Assembly (NCBI RefSeq): GCF_910592395.1
Contig: NC_088323.1
Location: forward strand, 4,464,001-4,528,000
Direction of reading: 5' to 3'
DNA length: 64,000 bases
Origin: Lineus longissimus
Lineage: Eukaryota; Nemertea; Pilidiophora; Heteronemertea; Lineidae
Below the pieces are notes generated by a model. That model was not told the DNA's origin. It did no database searches and saw only the letters and a program-made list of their open reading frames with translations. Position 1 is the stretch's first letter. Every line of letters starts with the position of its first letter. Below, one piece after another: positions 1 to 11,250 of this stretch. The translations under genes were made by a program, and so were the position numbers.

Positions 1-33
1 ATATGAATTTGAAAGATTTGTCAGTGACGGTAC

Positions 34-2364
34 CTTATGGTGGAACATTACTTGTGTTTTGTTGGGGTCGAGGTTCACATCTAGACCAGTAGGTGTCACG
101 TTAAGACTCACAAAAGCAACCGGATATCGTGATGTTTCTGAGTTGGTCCCTGCTGTGAAGTACTTTTTGAGAAGCTGGAAATATGAGCAGAAGTATTCTC
201 AATCCTGGAATAATCATGCAACCCACATTTGAACAGGAGGTCCCAGTGAACTCGAGTTTGTAGTCCGACGTGGCTACTATATCTTCATGTCTGGCTAACC
301 ATTCCTGCCAAAAACACGGCACTCGTCAAAGGAAGCTGCCATTTATATTGTGTGACATCACAAGATGACCTATTACATTACATTTTAAAAAGTCAGTAAA
401 CTAGCTGAAGTTGCTGCACTTTCATTGATCATTGATGTAACAATCTTTAAGAGTAACAAGGATCTGGAATTGATCAACTGAATAACACTACATACACTGT
501 ACCTTTTCAATGTCTTTGTTGATAACTGGTCTTTTGTTGACAAATATGAATGTGCGATCACTATTGGTTCTGCCAGTCACCTGTAGGTTTGAACTAGGGC
601 GTGGCAGGTACGATTCAATGTCCACCTGGAAGAAATTGGGCATTACATATCGATAATTTGAGATTTAGAGAGTTGATTTTTAGTGAACACAAAGTGCAAG
701 AGTGTGGAACTTGAGCCGGTTGATTGCGAGTCCAACTATCACTGTGCCAAGTCAATATCGTTGAATAACTAGGCACAACTTAGTACCCTCTATCATACCA
801 ATGGAAGTTTGTGATAACCATGACCATCAGTGCTGGCCCAACTTTATCTCGAGACCCTCCTCTGAATGTACATCATGAGATACATACCTCCTCATCATGG
901 TAGTCGTGGTACTCCATGAAATTCACACAAGCAGACCCAAGAACATTAAGCAGCACCATTCTGTAATTAGCCACGACACTCTTCTGCCAAAGACTCTCCT
1001 TATTATGGTGTAAAGTAAGGCGAATCTCTGGATGAATGATACCAAATGCCATAACTAAATCTTCAACATTTTTCAAGCATTCTTTTTTCTTTTTTGCTGT
1101 GTTATAGAACTGGCGCCGGACTGGGAGGTCTTTGAAAAGACATGTTGCAATGACTGTGGTCCCTGAAAAATAAAAAAGTTGGGAGCTTTAGTCTGCTTGA
1201 GTAGACTAGCTATTGCACAGGCCAGAACCGTGTTTTTGTGTGCCACTACACTTTGGTGCCAATAAGGTTTATTTGTGTATTGACTTAGTCTTCAACCACA
1301 ATGAGTGGCTTAATTTCTCACAAGCTCAGAGCTTTAATATTTGTAATCAAATCAACCAACCTTGTCCCATGTGTGAAGGAGTCTTCGACTTGATCTGTCC
1401 CTTGTGGTCCAGACTGTATGTATAGCCGATAAGGTCATCAGCTGTCTTAGTTGTTATGGCAACATTAGAAACAGCACATAAGGAACCTAGAATATACATC
1501 AGAAGTTATCTGAGTTAAATTTTCAAACAGAGAAACTAATTCTTCAATCAGCAACTGCATGTCTAAACGTGTACATCAATGCATTCACTCAAAATGCTGA
1601 AGATAAGATTCAGATAGTCAACCCAGAAACCACAATCCCCGGGCTTTGAGCTGGCTCTAACCAATGTACCACTGATCTCCCAGATTTTCCTGGAAGTACC
1701 TATCATGAGGACTCACCTAATGCCTCTCCTCTAAATCCATAAGAAACCAAGCCCTCCAAGTCTGCATGTGACTTTATCTTTGAAGTATAATGTGGCTGTC
1801 CCATGAATTCTGTATCCTCGGTTTTGATGCCAGAGCCATTATCCCTCACTTCTATCTTATCAAATCCAAAATTCTCCTGGAAATACACATTTTAATTGAA
1901 AAAAATAGAGGGTGGCTCATTAGGATCACATTCGGTGTACGTGACCCCCCCCCCTCCCAGGTCAATCAGATCCCTAGAAAACGTATTGCAGCACTTATAT
2001 TTCCAAGTTTTTTGTGGCGAAGGGCTCCGCTAGACCTTCCCTCATTTCTAAGATTGAACCTTTGGTGCTTTCTCAGTCTCATATTGCAGGATGGGCCTGT
2101 GCCCCTTTTTCCTGCCATAGCATATCTCAGTTATTCAATGGCATTTTCAACTTGATCATAAATCAAAATGAAATTAAAACAAAGTTTACTCACAAGTTTA
2201 ATTTGTATATTTGTGCTGTTAGCATCCAAGGAGTTCTCCAACAATTCCTTTACAACACTTAGCGGCGATGTGATGACTTGGGTACTCCCAATAAGGCGAA
2301 CTGTAGATGAGGGAAGCTTCTTCACGCAGCCTCCCTTATTGTCTTCATCAGCTGGTGCAGCCAT
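34..2364 (-). CDS. PMS1: PMS1 (MutL-family mismatch repair ATPase), N-terminal part
   Basis: Six coding exons, read right to left: 2194-2364, 1717-1876, 1361-1486, 888-1162, 503-625 and 34-174. All have GT-AG borders and compatible phases, giving 332 residues; the gene continues off the left edge. The product is the GHKL-ATPase and S5-like transducer region of PMS1, a nuclear MutL homologue that pairs with MLH1. Visible motifs are [10 protein letters not shown] (motif I; E40 matches the MutL catalytic Glu29 and N44 the metal-binding Asn), EVRDNGSGI (motif II), YTSKI and YGFRGEAL (motif III), then the basic loop [15 protein letters not shown]. Later exons match PMS1 specifically, with [16 protein letters not shown] and [11 protein letters not shown]. 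The start ATG at 2364 adds about 13 residues ahead of the usual PMS1 N-terminus ([10 protein letters not shown]). The C-terminal dimerisation half and any HMG box are outside the window. The exon-to-family match is strong; exact use of the last exon border at 34 is inferred. Confidence 0.95.
1600..1700 (-). repeat. Possible tRNA-derived SINE remnant in a PMS1 intron
   Basis: On the minus strand this intron stretch reads TGGTTAGAGCC, resembling a tRNA A box, followed by AGCCCGGGGATTGTGGTTTC, loosely resembling a B-box region. It lies between PMS1 exons 2 and 3 and has no coding potential. No complete tRNA fold is visible, so this is at most a degraded SINE head. Confidence 0.25.
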
Positions 2365-3527
2365 TTATAACACCTCTTCTGTCTATCTCTATATCAAGTC
2401 CGCAGCAAACTCTGGGTTATTTTGGTAACTTTTGAGCTGCCCCCTGAAAAATATTTTACATTTTGAGACCAATTATTTCGTAAAATACTTTGATTCTTCG
2501 ATAGAACAGTCGCATATAAACATCTGAAAAGTTACCAGTTGTCTTTGGCTCTGATGTTGAGAGCAAAAAATTGTTTTAGCACGCTTAATTACGCAGTTTG
2601 AACCACAATTAATCGGAAATTTTGGACAAAAAAAGTGGTGGAAGGAAAAACACCAAGTAAGGAACGTACCATTTTTCAAGCTCGTTCCTCATTTTGTGGT
2701 ATTTTTTTTAGTCCCGTTTTCATTTTATCCTGCGTGAACAAAACTTTGACAAGATGATGCCTGCAACAACAGATGACAATTGACCCCCTCCTAAGACCAA
2801 AAAGTTAAATACAGCCCTCGTCGCATCGTTGCTGGACACATTCGATCCCGTCCCCATCTGCAGTTTTACGTTTAGACAAATTTAACGACCACAACAACGA
2901 ATTCATTCCACCGCTGGCTGTCTTCGGCGAAGTTGTCTCCGTCTTCGATTAGTGTACTGTTACTATGAGAAGGGAAGAGTACTATGCGTTCACCCTTGGA
3001 GGAATTATATAGTAAGGTTCACCCTTCCCTTCTTATAGTACTATTTTCCTGGCTTTTATCCCATTATAAACAATGAGAACTCACAGTTATCTTCCCTTTT
3101 CACAGCGCTCCTTTCCTGGCTTATCCCATTGTTTAGCGCGATAATCACGCTAACTGGACTTCAGGGGCCTTTGCTCCATCAATCACACGCTTTCCGCTAC
3201 TCGGTTTGTCGAAGAAATTTTTTTTGAGATGGTCCCGTGTTGGTTTGATACATTTTTCAGTTCCACTTTCCAACATAAGATGGCGTGACAACGGCTGATG
3301 AGGATTTTCCGAGTCGCCAACCCCCAAAATCCATTACATTCCCTGCATTTCATGCAATAATCGGACAATACTCAATGTATAAAATACAGGAACTTTGAAA
3401 ATATTGGCAATTTTCCTCGGATGACGCAGCAGATATCTACAGTGACTTGACGTCATCATCGACATTGTTATTGGCGAGTTGAGGCTTGCCTTTGGCAGAA
3501 GAAACTTGCTGTTCGTGTTCATTTTTC
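2365..3527. promoter_or_regulatory. Head-to-head intergenic/promoter region of PMS1 and the GHR gene
   Basis: About 1.16 kb separates two divergent start codons, so both promoters and 5' UTRs must lie here. I see no convincing ORF. A small hairpin is formed by actatgagaagggaag (about 2963) and cttcccttcttatagt (about 3028). The motif tttcctggctt...tcccatt occurs twice (about 3046 and 3110), suggesting a local duplication. No TATA box is evident. A CRE-like TTGACGTCATCA sits at about 3448-3459. Confidence 0.45.
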
Positions 3528-4547
3528 ATGATTTTGCAACTGAAAGCTCTTCAGTTTCTTCGAATATCTCTTAGAATCCGTCGTTTTTGTTCATTCGAGA
3601 TGTCAGAGGCTATATTAAGAACACCAGGTGCCTTCAGAAACCGAATAACAGCTGATGGATCCAGTGGTTTCCCTGCAGAAGCCGGCAGATACCATCTCTA
3701 TGTGGCTATGCCGTGTCCCTTTGCACACAGGGCGCTGTTTGCCAGGAAAGTGAAGGGGCTTGCAGATGTTGTGTCTGTGGATGTTTTTGGTTATCAGGAT
3801 GCTGAAAAGGGGTGGACCTTCTCTGACGATCCTAAGCCACCTTGTACCATTGACACTGTAAATGGGTGTAAACACATATTGGAAATCTACAAGCTTGTCG
3901 ATAAAGATTTCAATGGCAGGGCGACGGTCCCGATTTTGTGGGATAAGAAACAGAATACGATCGTCAGTAATGAATCATCTGACATCATGGAGATGTTCTG
4001 TCGGGAATTCAATGCTTTTGGTAATACCCCTGAACAGAAGGCATTGGATCTGTATCCAGAGAGCAAACGTGCTGAAATCGATGAACTGAAGCCGTGGATT
4101 GCAAGTGACATCGCCTTGTCTGTTTACAATGCCGGCTTTTCTCAAAATCAGAAAGATTACGACAAAAATGTTGTCATCGTCTTCAAAGCACTTGATCGAG
4201 TGGAAGAGATCCTATCGACACGTCGCTTCCTCACCGGCAACGTGATGACGGAGGCAGATATCTTCCTGTTCACACCACTGATACGTTTCGATCGAGTTTA
4301 TCACATGTTGTTCAAATGCAACAAGAAGATGATATCACGGGATTACCCAAATATTTGGGGATTTGTCCGCCATGTCTACTCAAGCCAGGAAGTCCGTGAT
4401 TCAGTCGATTTTCCGTTGACACTTGATGGTTATTACCGCAAAATGGGAGTATTTAGAAAACTCAACACCTTTGGGATCGTCCCAATTGGACCAGAGCTAG
4501 ACTTTGATGAGCCACATGGCAGGGAGAAATTAAATGAATTATTATAA
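3528..4547 (+). CDS. Glutathionyl-hydroquinone reductase (Xi-class GST, ECM4/YqjG family)
   Basis: Intronless ORF. It encodes a Xi-class glutathione transferase that reduces S-glutathionyl-hydroquinones. The family signature is clear: RYHLYVAMPCPFAHRALF with the catalytic Cys of the CPxAHR motif, then GWTFSDD, then VPILWD and SNESSDIMEM in the thioredoxin-like domain, and YYRKMGVFRKLNTFGIVPIGPE near the C-terminus (the GHR-specific tail). Two starts are possible. ATG 3528 gives 339 aa with an Arg-rich, nearly acid-free N-terminus (MILQLKALQFLRISLRIRR) that looks like a mitochondrial presequence. ATG 3600 (gagATGt, MSEAILRTPG) gives 315 aa, the usual cytosolic length, with the catalytic Cys at residue 39. 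In-frame codons continue upstream to a TTG at 3486, but TTG is an unlikely start in an animal. Poly(A) signal follows at 4615. The family is common in bacteria, fungi and plants and unusual in animals. Confidence 0.93.
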   Translation: MILQLKALQFLRISLRIRRFCSFEMSEAILRTPGAFRNRITADGSSGFPAEAGRYHLYVAMPCPFAHRALFARKVKGLADVVSVDVFGYQDAEKGWTFSDDPKPPCTIDTVNGCKHILEIYKLVDKDFNGRATVPILWDKKQNTIVSNESSDIMEMFCREFNAFGNTPEQKALDLYPESKRAEIDELKPWIASDIALSVYNAGFSQNQKDYDKNVVIVFKALDRVEEILSTRRFLTGNVMTEADIFLFTPLIRFDRVYHMLFKCNKKMISRDYPNIWGFVRHVYSSQEVRDSVDFPLTLDGYYRKMGVFRKLNTFGIVPIGPELDFDEPHGREKLNELL

Positions 4548-4614
4548 GATGACAATATTGAACAACATTTAGTGTCATTGACTGTCATGACTAGGCTGTG
4601 TAGATCTGTGCAGA

Positions 4615-4620
4615 AATAAA
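4615..4620 (+). terminator. Poly(A) signal of the GHR gene
   Basis: AATAAA lies 68 bp after the stop codon, giving a very short 3' UTR. Confidence 0.7.
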
Positions 4621-6615
4621 TGTTAAATGGAATCCATGGAATACTGTAAACACAGAAATATTTGTGTGCCTTTTATTGGCCCGTTACAACGACAACAATT
4701 ACAGATAATAAGGCATGGCTGCAAAGAAGAAAATCTAATTGTTGAAATGACTGTTGTGTCTAACAAGGTTGTCTCAAGACAATTTCCAATTTTACAAAAT
4801 CGCTTAGTGAGATGGCTGCTAATATTTCTGGGTTTACAGTAGCTGTTTGTAAAGAATGCACCTACACAATAAATGGCTATCATCATACACACCAACAAAG
4901 GGCTAGCATAAGTAGTCCAAGTGTATCAACTAATCAAGTATTATACTTTATGATATGTATGTGCCCTTCCACGAATGTCCTGTCAACTTTTGATAATTAA
5001 CATACTGAGTCCTCCTTCTGCCGAGTAGGTGTAGGTGTCCTTGGGTTCTCTGTCTTGTTATTCTCTGGACAGTGTATGTGATCTTGAGGATAACAGAAGG
5101 TTTGATTCTTGCCGAAAAAAGCAATGTCTAATAATACCGTATACCGTGATTTTGTTATGTTTTTGAATAAAAGACAGGTCAGCTAATGGCCTCCCTTTAA
5201 TCCTAAGTCCTTCATCGCCATGGTTGCAAAGAGTTTTGAAGCCTGCTGATGCAATATTACTATAATAGCTAAAAGTCACTGTAAAGGTGGAAAAATAATT
5301 GTTGTTGTCACTTGTTCAAAACGCTTTTAGGAACCGTCCGCACCAAAAACCAATGTGCCATATTCTCTTCATGATACATGTAGCGGTCATGTACAGCTGA
5401 TAATCATATTGTTAAACCAAATATTCCGTGTCAACACTATTCAGTCACTTTTGGCGCATCTGTTGATACACATAATGATAAAGGTCTTTTGAGCATATTG
5501 ACAAAATGTACTGCTAACTGTGTTGGGCAGAAATTGGGAGCTGTTTTTGTTCAATAGAATCAAAGCATTCAATAAAATCATTTGGAATAAGTAGTTTTCA
5601 ATCCCACCACCTTGATTTTAACTTGCAAGATAAACAGCTCGAATAACGTAAACGATAGATAATGTCTTTGCTCATCATCATGTTCTTTGCAATGTAGTAG
5701 TTTTAATTCTTCTTGCACATAATTGCTGACCTTTGGTAGACAGAAATTGGTAATTGTTTTTCTTTTGTCACAAACATACATAATGTTGATTCATAGAAAT
5801 AAAACCGCTATGCAGTATTCAGGTGTTTACTTTGGTTATCTTTGAATGGTGCCCCATTTGTGTACCATCATTTCCAGCTTTAACGCTGTCATTCCCTACC
5901 TTGCCCAGCCCTCACAGTCTTCTTGTTTCTCTCTCTCATGGAAGCATGACACTATGTTGCCCCTTGTCAGATTATCCTGGCTGTCAAGACTAAGACTGGC
6001 TGACTGACACTGGTAGTCAAACCTGCCCCTGGTATGGGCCCTGGCATTTGGCATAAAACCTCCAGTTTTGTTGTCATTGCTCTGGCCCTGCCACTAAAAC
6101 TTTCTCCGATATAGCTTCCCTGCCCTGGAAACTTACTGACCAGCCCTGACATGGTTGTGCCGACTCTGGCTGTTGGTCTTTCCCTGCTATCCTGAAATTG
6201 TTCATTCACTACTTAGCCCCTGATATGGGCAGTTAGTCTTCCCTTGCTGCGTTCACTTGTCCGGACTTGTACCCAGCTGTCTCTGCCATGAGTGTCCTGG
6301 CCAGGACACTAGATATGCTGTTATATTTTTCCTGGGTGTATTGACATACATGGCTGTCTTTTGTGGACACTAGACTGGTGTCCCTGGAACAGTTCTCCTG
6401 GCTGTGACAATACCCTGTCCCAAGGTGATCCAGTCTACAGTGATCATATCCTTAGTTTCAGAGCATTTTACTGAATCCTGCTAAAATATGGGTCCATGTG
6501 GGTGACAATACCGAAAAGCCCAGCCATCATTCAGTCAATCCTGGCGTCCCAAAGAAGACTATCCCCCTCTAGAAATATAATAAAGACAAGATATTGAGCA
6601 CAGCATAGTTTAACC
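4621..6615. other. Intergenic, no gene seen
   Basis: About 2 kb of AT-rich sequence between the GHR poly(A) signal and the distal 3' UTR of the ankyrin-SOCS gene. ORFs are short, have no family resemblance and carry no splice context. From about 5870 to 6470 the sequence is enriched in degenerate tracts of ctggctgt/ccctggc type, a low-complexity region rather than coding DNA. Confidence 0.5.
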
Positions 6616-6621
6616 TTTATT
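6616..6621 (-). terminator. Candidate poly(A) signal of the ankyrin-SOCS gene
   Basis: Minus-strand AATAAA about 1.26 kb beyond the stop at 7880. It implies a long 3' UTR; closer signals may also be used. Confidence 0.4.
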
Positions 6622-7650
6622 GATGACTTTATCTTTATGAACGCATTCAATAAGGGTCCACATGATATAGCACAACACACTGTAATGAAATGGTATGGCT
6701 GGTTCAGAAGTTAGTTAAAGTACATGTATTTCGAGGAGTGGAGTTGAACCTGGTCATAAGTTCGAGGCAGCCAGTGCCACCTACCTGCTAAGTGTAACAG
6801 AGCATGTGCACTCCTTGGTTCTATAGGAACATTTTTGGATTGAGACAGTACAGTTCTACAGTAAGCGCTGCATAAGAACTAACATTTTGTAACAATCATT
6901 GAAATTATTCAGAGATTGTTGAATCTAACGCCATACATTTAGAAGGTAGATTTTCGTCAAAAACAGAACCATTATAACCAGGTTGATTTACTGCAAAGGG
7001 ATAATTCCAATTCCAATTATGACTCGGATCATAAACAGCTGTATTGGGCCTTTAAGTTTTACATGAACATCACAAACAACAATAAATAAACAACAACTTT
7101 AAACATGTACAGTTATATCATCTCGTTCAGTAAAGCTCAGCAAGAAAACATAGGCAAACGTCTGACAAAACTCCTCCGAGTCCGAGGCTATTGAATCGGC
7201 ACCACAACTGACAGAAACTGGGACAAAACTTCCAGATTTGTACTGTACCCTGTTTCAACTTCTGTCACGTGACGCTGATTCAATGATGGTCCTCAAAGGA
7301 ATATTCAATGGTTTCTATTAAGTACATCCTTCTGACATGATTAGGCTGAAAAATTCAGCAAAGAACAGAACTGTGTACCAGGAGACAGTATATGAATACA
7401 CTATACCAGCCAATGATGTGTACGACCACCCTTGCTTTTAAGGAATATCCTATGAAGCTCAGCGGGAATACATGATGGTACACAAAAAAACAGTTCAATG
7501 ACTAGATACAACTACATGCATTTTATGTGCAGTGGCCAAGCATTTTAACTTACGTTAGATCACAATATCCTAATACGAAAGGCACTCAAGCTACATACAG
7601 ATCATTTTCTTTGGATCCAGCCAAAGTCAAGATGGAGATCGCAGTTAATA

Positions 7651-7830
7651 TGTGACCCATCAAATCAAATCGGGTCACTCGTCGCCAGGCCAATTACTTA
7701 GCAATTATGTTGCTTATTATCTTTGGAAACAAAAGCTTGCAAATCAGAATAAATTTCATGAGATTTGCGAAACCTCCCTAATGAGCATGAGATTTCCATA
7801 AATGAAATTATCAGAAACCAGTCTGCACAG
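7651..7830. repeat. Partial inverted-repeat element end in the ankyrin-SOCS 3' UTR
   Basis: tgtgacccatcaaatc at 7651 followed by a variant of the gggtag/gggtcac motif resembles one arm of the compact palindromic element at 43492-43584. The second arm is not clear, so only one end is supported. Confidence 0.3.
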
Positions 7831-7879
7831 CAAGCACACACTTCTTTTGTCGAATGACTGGCAATTCTATCCAGTGTGT

Positions 7880-9955
7880 TTAGATAACAATTTCACCCAT
7901 CTCACTGAAGCCAAACTGCTCATCACCACTGAATGCCAGGAAATCTTTCAGTCTTGTCGGGACCGGTAGACGGCCTATCTTTGCTAGCTGTGTACGTCGA
8001 TGTTGCTTGATGCACTTTCTTATTGTGCAGCGGCACAGATCCTGCAGGAGTACTGGCTGGGAGGTCAGGTCGAGGAACTGAGAGATGAATGCTGCATGGT
8101 CTGCAGCAGCTTTTGGCGAGTCGGGCTCCAATCCTGATGTAAGCGCAATTACCTGGGAACTGTCCACACGAAAGACACATCGCATCAACAAATGGATACA
8201 ATACGTATCCCGGTGCTTTATGATCTCATCAAGCAGAACCCTACCGGCTTTTCTAAGGCTGCCGCAGCCTTCTTGAATCAAACAGGTAAAGTAGTAGTAA
8301 TTCTCTCTGTAGACTTTAGCAAGCAGTTTACCCTCGTCTTTTTCAAGACAATCGAGATCACAACCGTATTTGATCAGGAAATCTAGGGTACTATACATGG
8401 AACTTGCAATACCACTTGTGAACACAAACATGAATGGGCTATAGCCATTGGAATCTTTTTGTTCCAAGTACATCGGACATTTTTCAATGAGGTATTTTAC
8501 AACATGGAGTTGGCTTGATATACACGCTGCATGAAGTGGGCGGTGTGGTTCTTTCATCACACCAAATCTCGAGAATAATTTCTTGACGAACTCCAACTTT
8601 CCCTCCCGGGCCGCCACTTCTAAGGGCGTCAATCCCTGATCACCTCGTATGGTGACGTCAGCTCCATAATCAAGCAAAAGGTCAAATACATCAAGGTCAT
8701 CACTTTTCAATGCCATATGAAGTGAGCAAGAGAGATTGATGTCCGCATCAAAAGACAACAGTAACTTGACGAGACCACTGGTGGCAGGGCTACCGTGGCA
8801 ACAAGCGAGACTTAGTGGTTGGTTGTTGTCTCGATCAAAAACATGCACATCAGCACCATTCTCTAACAACAGCTTAGCAATACCGTAATCACCAGAACAG
8901 CATGCAAAATGTAATGGCGTCCACTTTTCCAATTTCGTAATGACGTTCACGTCAGGTTTCTTACAGGAATATTCCAGAAGGTGCTGCACCATACCGAACT
9001 GGTTGAGAAACGTAGCGATGTGAAGCGCAGAGGTTGCATCGTCATCAGTCACATTAATATCCGCCCCAAGATTGAGAAGTTTGTCGACTAATTTTGGTTC
9101 ACCACTAAAACAGGTACAATGGAGGGGGGTCCGCCCTTTCATATCCGCTGCATTAAGATCCATGCCCTTCTCCAGCAGTTTTCCAACTCGGCTTTCATCT
9201 GCTACAAAGCACGCTAAATGCAACTGGTAACTCTTCAGACGTTCTGATTTTGCACCTTTATCGATTAATAACTTAAAAATATCTTTACTGCCAAGTCTGT
9301 ATGCAATATCAAGAGGAGTATCACCATCTTCATCTTCCGTGATGCGGGCGCCACGCTGCAGCAAGGCATCAACAAGATCAATGTGCCCAGTCTGACAGGC
9401 TCGATGTAGAGGAGTTGAACGTACGCTATTCACAACATTAACGTCTGCACCAAATGCAATCAACTTTATGATGATTGACCGCTTATCCGTCATGCAGGCA
9501 TGAAACAAGGGATTACGGCACATTGACTTGAAAACGGCTACTGGTAATCCAAGTTTATTTTTACAATGATCCAAGACGATGTCCACTATTTCTTCATTTC
9601 CAAAATAACAGGCACTATCCAGAAGGCTTGTACAAGACTGTGAATCCTCCGCAGCTCCTCTTTCTAAGAGTAACTCCAAAATTGAGGGTGAACTCGCCAC
9701 TTGAGACTGAAGGTAGGAGAGACCTAATTTGGCATCTGCTCCATATTGCAATAACACTTGGACAACTTTGAACTTCTGTTGACGGATGGCAGAGTAAAGT
9801 GGGTTCTGTCGGGTACGTTGGCAGGAGGCGTTCACGCTCGCTCCCTTGGATAGACAGCTCTCAGCTAACACACAGTTACCGACATGACAGGCATAGTTCA
9901 GTCCGTCATCAAGGAATCGCTGTCTGGAACCCATGTTTCTCTCAGGACTGGACAT
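7880..9955 (-). CDS. Ankyrin-repeat and SOCS-box (ASB-like) protein, single coding exon
   Basis: One uninterrupted ORF of 691 aa from ATG 9955. It begins MSSPERNMGSRQRFLDDG and is filled with about 15 ankyrin repeats, e.g. TPLHRACQTGHIDLVDALL, TPLHCTCFSGEPKLVDKLL, TPLHFACCSGDYGIAKLLL and TPLEVAAREGKLEFVKKLF. It ends in a SOCS box: BC-box-like LQDLCRCTIRKCI, then the LPVPTRLKDFL Cul5-box-like stretch around residues 660-673, and an 18-residue tail. ASB proteins use the SOCS box to recruit Elongin B/C and Cullin-5, with ankyrin repeats as substrate receptor. The lack of introns in the coding region contrasts with every split neighbour. The sequence before the ATG (ctattgtccag|catg) could be a splice acceptor, implying a 5' UTR intron. 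If that sequence is instead retained in the mRNA, an upstream ATG opens a 14-codon uORF overlapping the start. I cannot assign a particular ASB orthologue. Confidence 0.92.
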   Translation of the reverse strand: MSSPERNMGSRQRFLDDGLNYACHVGNCVLAESCLSKGASVNASCQRTRQNPLYSAIRQQKFKVVQVLLQYGADAKLGLSYLQSQVASSPSILELLLERGAAEDSQSCTSLLDSACYFGNEEIVDIVLDHCKNKLGLPVAVFKSMCRNPLFHACMTDKRSIIIKLIAFGADVNVVNSVRSTPLHRACQTGHIDLVDALLQRGARITEDEDGDTPLDIAYRLGSKDIFKLLIDKGAKSERLKSYQLHLACFVADESRVGKLLEKGMDLNAADMKGRTPLHCTCFSGEPKLVDKLLNLGADINVTDDDATSALHIATFLNQFGMVQHLLEYSCKKPDVNVITKLEKWTPLHFACCSGDYGIAKLLLENGADVHVFDRDNNQPLSLACCHGSPATSGLVKLLLSFDADINLSCSLHMALKSDDLDVFDLLLDYGADVTIRGDQGLTPLEVAAREGKLEFVKKLFSRFGVMKEPHRPLHAACISSQLHVVKYLIEKCPMYLEQKDSNGYSPFMFVFTSGIASSMYSTLDFLIKYGCDLDCLEKDEGKLLAKVYRENYYYFTCLIQEGCGSLRKAGRVLLDEIIKHRDTYCIHLLMRCVFRVDSSQVIALTSGLEPDSPKAAADHAAFISQFLDLTSQPVLLQDLCRCTIRKCIKQHRRTQLAKIGRLPVPTRLKDFLAFSGDEQFGFSEMGEIVI

Positions 9956-10088
9956 GCTGGACAATAGAGATCAGCTCTTCCTCCATGTTCCCTGAGAGGC
10001 CATTGTTTGTCTGGAAAGAATATATATTAAGGACATTATTTACTTTTTAGCATGGTTTTTAACTGAATCTGTAGAGAGTCAAGAAAGA

Positions 10089-10231
10089 CTATAGATTCAT
10101 GCACTTGATTGGGAACAACGTTTACATGACGTAGTGTTGGCCGTCGTCACGTCACCATGCATTTTACATCAGTGTAACGTGACGTGACGTTTTCGTAAAC
10201 GTTGGTCCCAATCAAGTGCATGGATCTATAG
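10089..10231 (+). mobile_element. MITE copy 1 (~143 bp, 26-bp terminal inverted repeats)
   Basis: The ends ctatagattcatgcacttg and its near-perfect inverse at the right edge (one mismatch in 26) bracket a core rich in CGTCACGTCA-type motifs. A second copy in reverse orientation lies at 12689-12824. Too short to encode anything; non-autonomous. Confidence 0.8.
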
Positions 10232-10826
10232 TAGTACACTTACTAGGCTTTTGCGTGTATGGAATCGCTGGAAGCTAGTAAATCTGCACTTAGTGATAAG
10301 ACCCGCGAAAACTGGCTCCTACATGATACTAGTAGTACTATACTAGGGCAGGCCTACTAACTTGTGATCTAAATCTGGCTTTTGGGGTTTTAGTTTTGAG
10401 GTAGCTAGTCCCGCTTTATGCTAATGATACCTGTCAGTTTCATCCCTTAGTATTTTATTAGAACTCTGAGCATGTACTAATATAGTATCCCTGGAGGCTG
10501 GACTCATGCCATGGTAACTTATGGCAAGGCCAAAATATTAAACAGGCAAAAAGTGCAAGATGAGAAAACGGCGTCAAACTCAAGATTTACGCACTTTGTG
10601 TAGTCTTTCTCTGCGCTGAAGGCCCCTATGTAATACTTGCGCATCACAGCCACTTCACGGAGGTTTTTGTCCACATCCCACGATATAAATTCGACTTTTT
10701 TGAGAAGTTTCTTCTCATGAAATTTCAATGTTTACAAAATGGCACTCGGTAGTTTGTCCATTTATCACACGGCGCGGCGCGGCGCTGCGAACGGGCACAT
10801 ATTATGCTGTTATGGCAGTATCTAAA

Positions 10827-11250
10827 ACCACATACCACATACCACATACCACATACCCACATACCCACATGCTAATTTTTTCCAGGTGGGGCAATCCAAT
10901 GACGGTTGAAGCTTTTTCATCACAACTATTGTTAAAGGAAAATCTGTCGATCTTTCGACCTTAGAGGGCGCCACCGCCAGTAACTTATGTTAAAGGGGAA
11001 GTCTGTTGTAACAGGTGGCGCCCTCTAAGATTGAAATATCGACAGATTTCCCTTTAACACTAGAGGTGGCGCCCTCTAGGATTCAAATATCACCATATTC
11101 CCCTTCCCATTTGGCATGTACCATATCCGGTGGAAATATCGATAAATTCCCCCTTTAACAACAGACTTCCCCTTTAACATAACCGTCATTGCATTGGATT
11201 GCCTCACCAGGAACAAATTGGCATGTGGGTATGTGGGTATGTGGTATATA
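10827..11250. mobile_element. Foldback element with long inverted ends made of accacata repeats
   Basis: The left end has tandem accacatac/ccacatac units followed by catgctaattttttccagg...gcaatccaatgacggtt. The right end is its inverse (aaccgtcattgcattggattgc...catgtgggtatgtgg), about 60 bp with small indels. The core repeats gtggcgccctcta and aaagggga motifs in both orientations. No coding capacity. Confidence 0.75.

Noticed and set aside
1790-2155. 121-aa plus-strand ORF
   Set aside because: Runs across a PMS1 exon and intron on the opposite strand; no domain resemblance.
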